Shown here in pieces: positions 12,696 to 25,734 of a DNA stretch of 64,000 nucleotides; the first letter of the stretch is position 1; each line of letters starts with the position of its first letter. Both the position numbers and the translations under genes were made by a program. The notes below the pieces were generated by a model. It saw nothing but the letters and a program-made list of their open reading frames with translations. It was not told the DNA's origin and ran no database searches. Source of the stretch: Linyphia triangularis (taxonomy: Eukaryota; Arthropoda; Arachnida; Araneae; Linyphiidae); the NCBI GenBank assembly GCA_963978545.1, contig OZ021732.1, positions 66,285,214 through 66,349,213 of the forward strand, read 5' to 3'.

Positions 12696-14460
12696 AACTC
12701 TGCTATAGATCCTCCTAATGGGGGGATGCAATTTCTTACTTTGAATTATTGATCTACAAGCATTATCATAAAATGCATTTTTTTTTATTGTATTTTATAA
12801 ATCAAGTATTGAATGTGACTAAGTTATTTATTTTAAAATTTACACTTACTGTTTGATTTGTTGGTTGTTTTCAGATTATATGGCGCCGTCAGCAACACGA
12901 GGGCTATAATGCGTTGAAACATTCGTTATTATTTTTTTTAACTTACTGTTTGAAATCTACGCAGTTATTATTTTTTTTCATCTATGTTATGGGTAAAACG
13001 CAAAATTTGCAAAGATTCACAAAATTTGCGTCTTAGTTATTACGTGGGTGGGAACTTTCTACAATATGTCCCAAAGAGTAATTGAAATGGAATTCAATTT
13101 CGTTATAGTAGATAGGGTAACAATGTAAACTGCAGAAATGCCCAAAATGAGGTAAGGAATTATAAAAGGTAGAGTTGATTTTCATCAGTAATATATCTTT
13201 AAAGTTTGCAGATTTTAAATTTTTAGAGCCCCATATGGAAAAAAAAGTTAAGTTAGAAAAGAGTTTAGGAAGTCAAATCACATTAACATGAAGTAAAAAT
13301 CAATACTTTATCTTAAAATTAACCGTTAATACAATGAATTGAAAACATGATTTATACCATCTTAAAAGGGTTTTCTGGTAATTAAATAGGGACGTTAACC
13401 AAATTGACTATAATTTTTTTTCATATCTGAGGTATTCTAATGATTAGGAATTATTTGCATCTAAGAAAGCACGTTTGAAAGTAAACTCTTTTGGTGAATA
13501 GAAAATTTTAATTAAACGTTAAAACTTATGGCCTTAGAACAGATTTTATAACATTGAAATCAGCAATTTGTTTAAAAAACCACTGTATAAAGGTATGGAC
13601 CATTAAGTTTTAAAATCGTCATAACTCAGCCAATCTTAAAAATGTTGTTACTTTTTTTTTAGTGAACGCAGTTTGATATCAAAAAACACTTTTATAATTA
13701 ATCTTTTTCAAAATTAAAATGCTGTAACCTTAAATAAAATAACCAGGAAAATTAAACTATCCCTTCATGATTAACTTTCTTATTTTGAGCATTATTACAT
13801 TTTACTTTGATTGCCTTTTTCTAATAACAAAAGCTATAGAAATAATCTCCATAATAACTTTTTTGGGACACACTTTAAGAGAAACTATCCATTAATCTGT
13901 GAATCGTGTGCAACATTCAGTGCATAATTGCAAGGATATAAAACATATACTATCTTGTATGTTTAATATGTTTAAACATTTCACGCGCTTTTGTGATACC
14001 CAAGTGGCACGTGGAAAAAAAAACATCCAAACACGATCAATGGAGGATATCAAATTTTCATGGGGAGTTCGTGGTCGTGCCTCGGAAAAAGAACAAAGAA
14101 CAAAAGTCTTTAGCAGTATTCCTATCTGCTAGAGTTCTATAAGCGTACTTACAACGAAATCCTTCATCAGGCTTCCATACCTTTCTCTCTACATTTCAAC
14201 ATGAATTCTTCATTTGCTGAAACAGGAAGTCGACGGAAGTGAGGGGATAAAAAATTGACTCTAAACCGCTCTCGTTTGTTTCCAGACACTGGTAAATTTT
14301 TTAGCGAAATGGAAGAGGAAGGAACTACCCGTGCGAATGAGATTTTTCTCTGTTAAAAGGTTTATATGTGTAACAGCGAAGATCATATTTTGCTCAATGT
14401 AACGGTGTTGTGTTAAGACCTGGGTAGTGTATTCATGCAATGTTAAACATGACTCTCTCA
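12696..14460. other. AT-rich stretch, slightly richer at 13,890-14,460
   Basis: No gene, RNA or mobile element is recognised. The frames at 13,899-14,132 (plus) and 14,261-14,461 (minus) have no recognisable family. Confidence 0.35.
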
Positions 14461-14461
14461 T

Positions 14462-14496
14462 GGGAGAAGGGGGAGGTGGGGAGGTGGGGGGAGGGG
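14462..14496 (+). other. G-rich tract with G-quadruplex pattern
   Basis: The plus strand holds successive runs of 3, 5, 4, 6 and 4 G within 35 bases, separated by one to four other bases or short GG steps. This satisfies the usual pattern of four G-runs with loops up to seven bases. It sits in otherwise AT-rich DNA, about 340 bp upstream of the CRE-bearing block. Confidence 0.6.
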
Positions 14497-14799
14497 ATAG
14501 ATCTTATACTGGTGAAATTGGGTTGTCACCTTTTTTTGGTTAAACTAAACTGGCAAAGGTTTAAAATCTGTAAAAAGAATTTTTAACTACGTCAATAAAT
14601 AATTGATAGCTCGATTTTACTTTTTATCTTACTGGCCCAAACTATTCTCAGAGTTTCTAGTTACAATGGATAATTCCCACTTTTTGAATTTTTTTTTATT
14701 CAATTCTAAATGTTTTGAAAAGTCCATAAACACAAAAAATGTCTGTTCACTGCAATTTTTCTATTTTTTTTAATTTGCAACCTAAGTTCGCTAGTTAGA

Positions 14800-15440
14800 T
14801 TATGGCGGGAAAAGCGACATCGGCTCCAATCCAATCTGACGTCACTTCATCTGAAATAACTTAGCTTGAAACTTAGAACTTAGCCGTGGAAACCAGATTT
14901 GCAAGTTTCTCGCAAATCGCGCTAACAGGTAGAGGATATGGCAACTGTTCATCAAACACACACCAACTATTCGGCGGAAACCTCACGTTAACCATAGAGA
15001 ACGGAAGGATGTCGTGACGTCACAGCTATAGTGGATCGTTTTGATCGGACTGCAATCGAACGGGGTTTTTCGAGCATTTTCTTTTCTTAATATATAAAAA
15101 ACAAATTTTTCCAAAGAACGTTTTTTTTAATATTTGGAATCGGCAAGAAATTTTTCATAAATATTAACTATTTTCACTCGTTTTTAAAAAATGAGGCAAT
15201 AGACAAGTTGAGCATTTTTTTTTTTTTTTTTAATTTTATTAAGAGTGACGAAAGACAACCAAAACTAGAATTTTTTTAGAAATCCGTTCAATATTTCTCG
15301 AGTTATACGAGTTTCAATTTCCCACTTTTAAAAGCGCGGCAAAAACGAGACTAGCTTAGCTATGACGTCACCCTACGTTATAATCCGACTTTGGCTTCGC
15401 GCAGTCTTTGAAAGTATCGTAAATTTATTCGCATTTCTAT
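14800..15440 (+). promoter_or_regulatory. GC-richer block with three TGACGTCA (CRE-type) octamers upstream of a THAP relic
   Basis: Perfect TGACGTCA palindromes lie at 14,837-14,844, 15,015-15,022 and 15,363-15,370, each followed by C. The block is richer in CG dinucleotides than its surroundings and ends about 65 bp before the relic THAP start codon. TGACGTCA is the classical CREB/ATF site. I infer that this was the 5' region of the element or gene that carried the THAP domain. Three perfect octamers in 550 bp are unlikely by chance in DNA this AT-rich. An unrelated repeat that happens to contain the sites is the main alternative. Confidence 0.4.
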
Positions 15441-15503
15441 AGCACGTTTAGCTTCTTTTTTTTTTTTTTTTAAATCTTGTATTATTTTAATCTATTTAAA
15501 ATT

Positions 15504-15710
15504 ATGTCCTCAAATTCAGCGTACATACATTGCCTCGTCCCGAAATGTAGGAATACTTCAATCACCAACACTTCTAAATTATTTTGAGTGTTCTTAAACA
15601 CACAGACATCCGCAAAATGTGGTGTAAAGTCATTAAACGGGACGATTTTTTTGCAAAAAGTACCCTATACGTTTGAGAAAATTATTTTTATCTGAGTATT
15701 TTACATCGAT
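15504..15710 (+). pseudogene. Decayed THAP zinc-finger domain (P-element/THAP-type relic)
   Basis: From the ATG at 15,504 the frame reads MSSNSAYIHCLVPKC and then RNTSITNTSKLF before a TGA at 15,585. This matches the start of a THAP domain: the first zinc-ligand pair C-x4-C, then the LF that precedes the loop. The reading continues in another frame from 15,590 with HTDIRKMWCKVIKRDDFFA and KSTLYV, which fits the THAP segment with the invariant tryptophan and the basic helix. The expected third ligand cysteine is a TGA stop (15,674-15,676), and the next residues read ENYFYLS where families have a C-E-D-H-F type motif. So it is broken by at least one frameshift and two stops, and it has lost the second C-x2-H pair. 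THAP domains occur in P-element transposases and in host THAP proteins. With no other domain visible downstream, a transposon relic is the likelier reading. It is not functional. Confidence 0.7.
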
Positions 15711-17685
15711 TACTTTTATTTTTACCATAATGATTTAATTCTTTTGGAATAATTCTATCATTTTGAGTAGCTCATGATATACTGTGACTCCCAAAGTTTT
15801 TGTACAGTTTAAAGAAAAAGTCATGTAGCCTGGAATTTAATTCGAATATTAATTCCTATATTTATTTTTTTATGGAATCTTTATTTAATTCTGAATCAAA
15901 CCTAATACTTTTTAAAAAATATTGAATAGTTTTTATGAATTCATATTTTTATAACAAAACAAATTCATAAAACTAAAAAAAAAAATTCCACAAATGTGTT
16001 CGTGCCCTACATTTTCTGATGATTTCACTAATTAAATTTTTTCCCACACTTTTTTTTAATTTTTGTATTCTGGAAACATGTAAAAAATCGATTGGCTATA
16101 ATAATTGTTTTCTCAATTCATTATAATCTATTTATTATTTAAAATGGCTCGAAGTCGAAAAAGAACAACAAGCAGCATTCTAAAATTGATTTTATATTTC
16201 ATCGTAATAATGGTAAATTCATTCGATGTATTTTATGTGCGTGTGTGACAATATATTTTATTTATTCCATTTAACAATCCAGTTTGTAGCAACTTTTTAA
16301 GCCTTTCAAGATAATAAGAGTTCGTACTTGTGGAGTGTGTGCGAACATCGCCCAACTGTTTTTACTAAACTAAAATTATTTAAAAAAAAAGCAGGTCAAA
16401 GAAAATTGCATCAGCGTTTTAATTGAATAGGAATATACAAACAAAATTAAAATAAATGTATAAACAAAACTAAGTTGTCGTTGACTTCTATTCTACTTTG
16501 ACAATTTGAAAGAATTTGTTAAAACGAACCATTTTATTTTCTTGGCAATAAATGTCGCCAACTTTGTGGGTGGGAGAAGTAAGAGTGTTCAAAGAAGTAA
16601 GAGTGTTCTTGAAAATGGAAAAATAATATTTCTAGCGGAATATAAATTTATCTGAACTGAAAAAAAAATATATTGAAAATAATGGCTAACTTTTTTTTTT
16701 TACTCTATTGAATTTTCATGGCAGTTGTTTACATAGAAAGTCAAGTTACAGACATTTCACTTATTAGTAAAAAATGTGGTAACTTCTACCATTTGAATCC
16801 CTCAATTTGAAAATTTTATTTAAAAAATAATACAGGATACAACTGCACTATGAAAAACTAGTGTTTTTATAACTTTCTTAGGAGTAAAGAGCTGTTTAAA
16901 AACGGACTAAAAGTTTTCAAAATAGCACCAAATAATTGATGAACAAGGAAAAGTCCTTTGTTTCTTGTACGAGAATCAAATGAACTTGTATAAGAATGAC
17001 TTGTACAAGAACGGAATGAAAACTCTTGAACGTGAATTTTAATTGTATACACAATTTTTGGTTAAATACGATTTGTTTCGAATAGTTCGTAAAGTATGTA
17101 AAATTTTGAGCTCCGAAAATATTGGCGAGTTATCACTGCAATGTTCTTCAGTTTAACTGGATGTAATGATAATTGAAAATAAAAACTTACAATAAAAATA
17201 GGTCATACTCAATCAAATTAAATACAAATTAATTAAATACTTAAAGACAAATGAAAAACTGTTTGTAAAATGGGTACATACCTTTCAGATTTTACACCAC
17301 GAATATCAGCTCCTATGAAATTCGTAGGTTGTCGTAGGTAAAGAAATGAAGGAGAAAAATTTCCATTTGATTATGACGCCAAATCTAAACAGCCAATGAT
17401 GGAACGTTTTGTGGTTACTTCACGATTCCACTGTTTTTACGATTTTTCTTCTTTCGATATTTAATTAAATAAATTTTTAATCCCAATATAACTTACATAT
17501 TCGGATTCAGCTTTGCTTTCTTTATTAAAATGTATTGCTTTCGACTATTTTTAGAAAATACGCAACTTCTCCATTGTCCATTAGGTGACGCGCACTAAAT
17601 TGAACTAAAACAACCTCAGTAGTAAAACAACTCGGGTCAATATCACTCGTCATTAGTCAATTCAAATGAAAAACGTTGTAAACTG
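15711..17685. other. AT-rich stretch without recognisable features
   Basis: No continuation of the THAP-bearing element is recognised. The remainder is AT-rich background with short homopolymers. Confidence 0.4.
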
Positions 17686-17689
17686 GCTA

Positions 17690-17905
17690 TTGTTATAGAT
17701 ATGGGCCAATCGCTCTCAATGGCGGATAAAATTTACTGGAAATTTTGAAATGTTGATGTACAGTTTTGTGATATTTTTGACATGTTTATTTTTTAAAATT
17801 CGTGTATTTTGCAACAATGCTTGAGTTTCGGTTAGAATTGGGCAATCTTCCAGAAGCCTTGTTTCCGATATTGGTTAATACTGCTGTGTTATCTGGGAAG
17901 TAATA
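17690..17905 (+). repeat. Dispersed repeat family R2 (probable MITE), copy 1
   Basis: It matches 51,354-51,690 over most of its length. Shared phrases are TTTTGAAATGTTGATG, TTGACATGTTTATTT, ATGCTTGAGTTTCGG and AATACTGCTGTG. The second copy has an extra block of about 60 bp in its middle and a longer A run. The copies are clearly diverged, so the insertions are old. No coding capacity is seen. Confidence 0.65.
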
Positions 17906-18221
17906 TTAACTACAATTTTATTAAGTATGTTTTTCTTGAAGAGGGAATGCATACCTGCCCTACACACCTAATGCTTCTTTTTGTTGGAAACAGTATCCGT
18001 CGAAGTATTGAATTAATACACATATATTTTTGCATCAGAAAAGCAACAGTAAATATAGTATTTTTATTTTTAATTTTTAATACGTTAACGAATCAAAAGC
18101 GAAATAAAAATCATCAACCACTAAGCTGTTTTTCTTTCAATCGTTTATGATCTATAGTTACTGTTTTGTTCCTGAATTTAGAAATTCATTTATGTTAAAA
18201 GGTTTCTGTAGATTTTCTTAC

Positions 18222-18761
<540 letters not shown>

Positions 18762-20172
18762 GTATGCTGATGAGAAACTATAAAGTTAATTTTACTAATT
18801 TATAATGATAAAAAAATTTCGAAATACTTTGGAACAAAGGTAGATATCTTTTCTACTTTCAGACACTATCTCATTAAATATATATATTTGTAAACTTCCG
18901 ATTTTTTTTTCTTTAACCCTTGAGTAACTGCGCATTTTGTTCACCCCACTTCAAATATATATTGCACCTGCGAAAGGAACTTATAAATACATGTAGTAAC
19001 CACCTAATTGTTGTTTGAACAAGCGTGCAATACAGCTTTTGAACTTTTTGGGGCTATTTTCCCATCAACCTCAACCTTTAAAACGGTCAATTCAGGTCTC
19101 TCCCCCCCCCCCTCTTGTTTCGAAATAAAATTTAATAATTGCAAAAGGTGCTTTAAAAGAACCTCCCACAGAGTGAATGCATCCTGTTGAAATAATATGA
19201 AAGCTTAGTGGGACCGTCTTTTTCTTACAGTTGGTTTCTTCAAGGCATTGTTTAAATTTTCTGTTACGTGACCTTCAGTTAAAAGGGCGTGAATATCCAC
19301 TCAGACAGGTAAACACAGCGAGCATCCTGTCAGGATTCTTATTTACTTTACAAATATTGCATTTATGTAATTTGGCACTTGTGGCGTAATGAAGGGTCAA
19401 CGTGTAGAGTTACTATTTACGAGTATTGTTTCATATTTTGATGTCGTTGTAGCAATCGACCTCGTTTCTAGCCTATTATTTGTCCCATAAGGTTCATGAG
19501 ATCGGATGGTGGACTAAATTGTATTGGGTATACAACATATAGGTGGTAATACCTTGAAGATGAAAAGAGCAAAATGCTAAAAGTATATTTAGTTTCATTC
19601 ATGACATTCCAAGATGAGGGCAGCATTTTTATTGTTACTTTTGAATCGTGGTCCCTAAATCAGGTAAGGCAGGGTCCGGTTTGGAAAACTTATTACTGTA
19701 GGCATAACAGAGCAGATAGGCCCCCTATCATAAGCGTAACTAGAGTTGTTGAATGGGGGGGGGATTTTGAAAAATACACACTCGCTACACCAATGAAGAA
19801 AAAAGGAAGGGGGGGGGGGGGGAGATTGAGAAAGAGAGGGGAAAAAAATCATATTGAAAAAGTTTTCAAATCATTGTTTAAATCTACGGGATAAGGGAAA
19901 TTTCTTAAGAATTATATTAAAAAAAAAAAAAAAAAAAATGAAGCAAGAAAATGTTCTTAAACACATGAAAATTGAAAGGGTTTGATATAATTGTAAAATA
20001 TATGGATGCAATATTTTCGGAGAAAATTTTCGGGTGTAGCAAACAAGATAGGATCAATTTCAGTGGCGGGATCCACTCGAAATATTTCAAACATACACTG
20101 CCAAAAATAAGCATTAAAGAAACTTCCATAAACATTTAAATATATTTTTCCTAAATAGCTGTGTCTCTTAAT

Positions 20173-20205
<33 letters not shown>

Positions 20206-21110
20206 ATTATTGTTTTTATATACATAATGATACCAACACGGTCTTAGTCTGTAAATCTGAGGATAAAATTGTTATTTTTTCGTCTTCATCTGGCGATTCT
20301 TTTTCAACTTGAACAGCAATTTCGCCATATTTTTCATCTTTTCTTCTTTTGCAAAATAAAAACAGTGTCTCACTTTGAGTTTTGCATTTTCTACCAGCAC
20401 TCATTTTAATTACTTTCAATTACCCATTTGTTAACAAAGAGTAATGGAAGTATTGTTTTCGATAAAAATAAAAAAATAAAAAAATCGAATTTTTTGAATT
20501 TCTCCATGTTTTGGAACATCCAACTGAAAAAAAAAATGGTATAGAAAAATGTCTGCCGGTGTGTCTGTGGTCAGAACAACGCCCGAACGATTTGACCTAC
20601 GATGTTCAAATTTGGAGTACAGGTTAGTGGGGGCCATAGAACCTGCCATTAAGGTTTTCGTCAATATTGAGATTGCGCAAAACATTAAAAAAAAAAATCG
20701 CGTTCTTTAGCAATCACTAAAAAGCGGCTCTAATGATTTTGATCAAAATCTCTATGACAATGCTTCTGAAGATCTTCTAAACATCCCCATCTCCGAAATT
20801 CCCATAATAATGATATGAAGGTGTAAAAAGATGAAAACGGGTGTTTTCAACATAGAGTTCTCTTCCCTTGAGGATCGCTCATCAACAATCATTTTTCTAC
20901 TCTCCTCTGTTTCTCTAACAAAATAGGATATTGCAAGAATTTTCGAGAAGTACATTCTCACATTCGCCATTAAGACGTGTTTTTGTTTTCCTCTCTTTTG
21001 TTTGGCCCTTGTAAGAGTTATCTGTAAAAATATCACTAAGGGCCATTATTTTAAATAAATGAAAATAGTAATAACATTATTCAACGTCAAATTTAAATGT
21101 TCTCACCATT
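18762..21110. other. AT-rich stretch with homopolymers and repeat-like fragments
   Basis: This holds G/C homopolymers (19,107-19,115 C; 19,810-19,822 G), an A run at 19,918-19,938 and a T run at about 20,171-20,202. The segment 19,700-19,770 carries a phrase of the type GCGTAACTAGAG followed by a G run, and 20,545-20,760 has a mixed-composition segment beginning near a TGTCTG motif; both look like old interspersed repeats. The frames at 19,574-19,894 and 20,752-21,036 are not recognised. Confidence 0.35.
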
Positions 21111-21174
21111 ATTATAGTGTAATTGAAAGTTGTGCAATGCTCCACTCCCCTAGTTTACATGCAGTTATTGTTTA

Positions 21175-22165
21175 GTGTTTAGGTTTTCGTATAGCGCAAT
21201 GTCCACTCAGAACTTATGTTTCCCGCGATGGAGAGTCCATTACTTCAGTCTCGGACGAGTGTAAGTTATCATCAAATGGTACATTAAAAAGCATGTTTGC
21301 TCTTTTGGTGAAAAATTCATGTACAGTCTTGCAATTTGGTATAGCTTTTGGTTACCTTAGTAAAATACTGGTCACTGAATAATCTCAATAATGAAATTTA
21401 ATGGATAATTTAAGTAATAATCAACAAAGAGTTGATTGGTAGGAAAAATGCAGTATATTTGTTTAATTCTTTCTCAACTTAATGGGTTGGGGGTTGAACC
21501 CCCAAAACCTCCCTCGTTACGCCTATGGTCTTTACATCAACGGTCGATGTCTAATGTCAAGTCTGTAGCACTTATGTTTCTGCGATAAAGACTCCATTTC
21601 TCTAGACTGTGTAGCGACATTGAGTTTCTAAGACGTTGAATATGGTACATTAGTTGTATGAATGTTGTGAAGAATTGCTCTTCTATAAAATAGCTACGAA
21701 CTTTCTACACTGCAGAAATACATCTATTTTGACCCGGATTAATTTATCTTTTCAACTAGAGCCCAAGGCTCACCTAGTTCTAAAATATTTAGATAAATAA
21801 TAGAGCTAACTCAGACGTAAACTTAACGGCTCTACTTTATTTCACACAAAAAACAAACACGAACTGAAACTGAAACAAAAACAGATTTTCGTGTTGCCAC
21901 ACTTAGAAAAGTTATATAATTCAATTAGTAATGAAATGGAGTTCGCATCGTGACATCACAAATGTCTTTCACTTTGGTATAGCTTTTGATTTCCTTATCA
22001 AAACACTGAATAATTACTAGTAAGGAAATTTAATGATTACCTTGAGTAATAACCAACGAAGAGTTGGTTGGGAAAAAAAACTAGTAAATTTACTTAATTT
22101 TTCTCAACCCAATGGGTGGGGTTCGAACCCCCAATACCCCTCCCTCGTTACGCCTATGCCCCCCA
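21175..22165 (+). repeat. Tandem duplication of an old repeat (R3), two copies
   Basis: Copy 1 (about 21,175-21,535) and copy 2 (about 21,545-22,165) share ordered blocks. An early block holds ACTTATGTTTC, then CGATGGAGA or CGATAAAGA, then a GTACATTA phrase. A late block holds TGGTATAGCTTTTG, TCAACAAAGAGTTG or CCAACGAAGAGTTG, then a hairpin GGGTTGAACCCCC or GGTTCGAACCCCC, then CTCGTTACGCCTATG. Copy 2 carries an extra segment of about 250 bp (21,715-21,965) between the blocks. No coding capacity is seen. The GGTTCGAACC hairpin resembles a tRNA T-arm, but no tRNA body is present. Confidence 0.65.
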
Positions 22166-25100
22166 TTGATGATTGTTGGATTATTTAATAATAATTCAGA
22201 ATTTTTCAGTCATTTGGGGGCTCCTAAAATTCAATGGGGGAGGCAGGGATTTAGATATACGCCTTATGGAGAAATGCCATGAGGTTAGGAAATGTAATGA
22301 AGATACCATCCAGGATTTGAGAGGTTCTCCTTCAAGTTTGAAGCTTTATCTGCCAATTTTTCACAAAACATAATGTTTCTGCTGAAATAGTTCCTAAGTA
22401 CAGTATCCATTCTATTTAAACTTAAAACCAGTTTTAAAAGTTTTTTTATTTCTCAAAAGATATACATTTATATGTTATATGGTAAGTACAATGACATTAG
22501 TGGTTGAAATTGACTGAAATGTATGCAATAGTTATGGTGGCGCCACCTACAGGGTGGTTAAATAATTATATATTTTTAACTATAGGGTAAAAAATAGAAA
22601 GGGTAAAGGAGATATATAAATTACGAAACTTTATTGTATGAATGAAAAAATAATTTAAAAGAGATTAAATTAATTTATGTATCTTTTGATTGCAGTCAAT
22701 GAACAATGAGAGAATTTCAGATGTTGCCAAAAGTAATTTTAAATCTTTGAATTTCAAGGGGAGTGATTTTCCTTCAAATATTTTAAATAGCTTCAACTGT
22801 TTGGAAAATAGATTTTGTAAGAGTGATGGACAATCTTTCACGATCCAATAGTTATAAAGTAATAAATTTTAAAACATTAGCCTAGCCGAAGCCGAAATAT
22901 TGTTACAATACGGTAAATTTGTGTCAGACATACAAATAGTGATGCATTCAATTTAAAAACTAGTTTAAAAGCAACTAGTATTTCAATTATAAAATAAATC
23001 AATAAAAGATTTTTTAGTCGTTTCCAAGACTCTACCTGAAACAGAAAAAGAAAAAAAAAAGTAAAAAACTAGCTGTGTAAAGTTGTTTACATTAAGTTAA
23101 TTGTGTAAATTAAGTTACATAAAATCATATCGACCAACACATACGTATTTTAAAAACCTTGACAGACATCTGGACACGCATAAGTAATAAGAAATATAAT
23201 ACGTAAGGAAGGCGTTAATTCTTAGAGGCTTCTTTGATTCGTATGTTGCGGTTTATTTCTGAAAGTGATTGAATAAGAGTAAATGATAGGAGTCTCATAA
23301 GGATGTATACTACTACTTTGTACCGCTTGCCACCTGTCTTGAAGCTCAAGGACGAACGGGTAATAGAAATGACTTCAACATAATTCTAGCCATGTAAATT
23401 TAAATTGCACGTATGTAGCTAAGTATGTTATACATCGCAACGCCAGCCATCTAAAACGAATTGCGAAAACAAAAATTATATTTTGTAGTTATGGCTTTTT
23501 TTTCCTCAGTCTTCCTTCAAATGCCTAAGTCAATATGATGAAGCAGCATTGCTTTATTGTTGGTTTAGCTTGTAATCAATCGCGATTTAAAGCAGAATTA
23601 TATTGGTTTGTTAGATTGCGGATTATTTGTTGATAGAACTACAAGATGGTTTTGCTGCACTGGAATATAGTTCATGATTCAATCATGTTCTGTCTGGCAA
23701 CTCCACGAGATTATATGTCTCAATTTCCGGCGTGTCTACTCACTTGATTGGAAAACCTCTTGTAAGCTATCCGCGCATTCTGACAACTGACCGTGAGATG
23801 GCTATAAACACTTCTTTAATTTAATATTTGATACTAATAGGTACTCATAGTATAATACTACTTTTTTTAAGAATTATTATTATTATTTATAAATAATCTA
23901 GCATTCAGATATTTTGTATGCATTCTAGTTATAAAAATAAGACATTAATATATCAAGAAAAGTTCTATACATGTTTATTTGTAAATGTTACTTAGAATTA
24001 AGTTCTTTTCTATGTAGACAATAACATGGAACGAAAACACTTGAATGCACGACAGGACATAAATCAAGTTCATTTCTATAGCATGAGTATATTCGTTTAA
24101 ACAAACTTAATCTTTCTAAAGCGTTAAATAGTGACATAATTATAAATAAATTGATACTGAAATGAAGAAAAATTACACCCTGATGAAGATGTTTCTTCGA
24201 AAAACATAACTTTCCAAATCTTTATACCAATTTTTACTTTCTGAGCAAATTCGAATAACTCAAATCTCGGTTTACGTGTGAAACTTTTAACTTGGTTAAC
24301 TTTTTTGATTTATTTGAGATCTATAGTAATACAATACTTTTTGAAAAATTAAGACAAAACAAATCCCTCAAAACCAAGCCAACACTTCCAATCACTTTTG
24401 ACACATCCAATACTCTTCGTGGCCGATTGCATCAGAGATAGAAGAAATAAGAAGACAAGAGAGAACAATAGAATCATCAACCATCATATTCCTTTTTTTG
24501 ATACACTGACTCAGTATTCCGGAGCGGAACTGAAATGACAGTCCCAGACCAATTCTCGCTTTCATCAATTTATGAGTACTACCGGTGTCTCGACGAATTG
24601 TTCTTTTGTCTCGCTTTCTTTTCGTTGCGATATATATTATAAATGTATAATATTTCGTGATAATGCAGTCACAACCCCCGTTCCTGATCAATAGCGGAGA
24701 ACATAGCTGTATTATTAATGGGAGCAGTAAAAATTGCATCGGAAAATGACATTTTTATGGTAAGTGCGTCACAGGAGAAAAAAAAATAATCCAGGAACAT
24801 ATATCGTATTCGGAAGACTTCAGAAGTAGAAAGTGTATATCGATTGTGGAATGCGATGTCGAATGATCCACAGACTGAGAGTGTTCTTTGTCGAAAAGGC
24901 AATTTATTAAACTTTCAGACGAGCGACTTCCGAACAAAGGAAGTGGAATTGATGAAGAGAGAGAAATGAGTTTGGAGATGCGCAAGAGAGGAGTTTTTCA
25001 CTCAAGGCGATAAACATCTTTTTGTAATTTAAACTTTAATTTTAATAAGAATGTTGACGTGGATAAGTAAAATACGTAGTATATTGTTGTGTTAAGCACA

Positions 25101-25700
25101 GAAGTCATACCTCCAACTGCACTCAAAATGAGATAGGAGAGGTTTAAAGTTTGGCAGCTTGATGTTGCTGATGATAACTTATTAATTTGTTTAATATTGT
25201 GAGTGCAGATACGACTATTAAACTTCACCTTATGTTGAATAAATTTCGGATTAACACTAACTCAATTTAGTAACAATAACTGAGTAAAATAACTCAATTT
25301 GGTTGAAATATACAGATACGATCTTTTTGTTTAGCCCGATAGTAAAGTTTTATTACTAATTTTTTACTCTTTTGATAGAAAGATTAGCTCCTTTCCTGGA
25401 TACTTGGTAGAATAGCCCATCAGTAACAGTTAAAGTACTATAACTATGATTGGTAATAATATCTGTAATGAATAAATTAGCATTAAATTAGCATAATAAA
25501 ATTAGCATTAAATTTGAAATTCAACTGTAATTCATATGATGAATATATATAAGGGAATAATAGAATAAGAATTAAATTTGTAATCTAGTGTAATGAAAAA
25601 TTAACCCATAAAAAGTTTTTAATGTAAATCCTTTATATTATATGCATTGTCAACTTTTATGGACAATTACCACTTGTTTATATGATTTTGAACTCAGAAA
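22166..25700. other. AT-rich stretch; mixed composition at 23,210-23,810 and 24,380-25,000
   Basis: No gene is recognised. 24,392-25,228 has several overlapping minus-strand frames of 70-115 codons with no recognisable family and no consistent single frame, so they are not called. The moderately GC-balanced patches could be regulatory or noncoding RNA sequence, but nothing specific supports this. Confidence 0.35.
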
Positions 25701-25734
25701 GAGTTTTCATAGTATTTTACCATGAAATAACTCT

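Noticed and set aside
20060..20080. CAGTGGCGGGATCC as a hAT end
   Set aside because: It matches a common hAT tip style, but no partner end or duplication was found nearby.
22085..22150. GGTTCGAACC hairpin as part of a tRNA
   Set aside because: It looks like a T-arm, but no acceptor, D or anticodon arms occur upstream, and the tandem partner copy has a disrupted loop.
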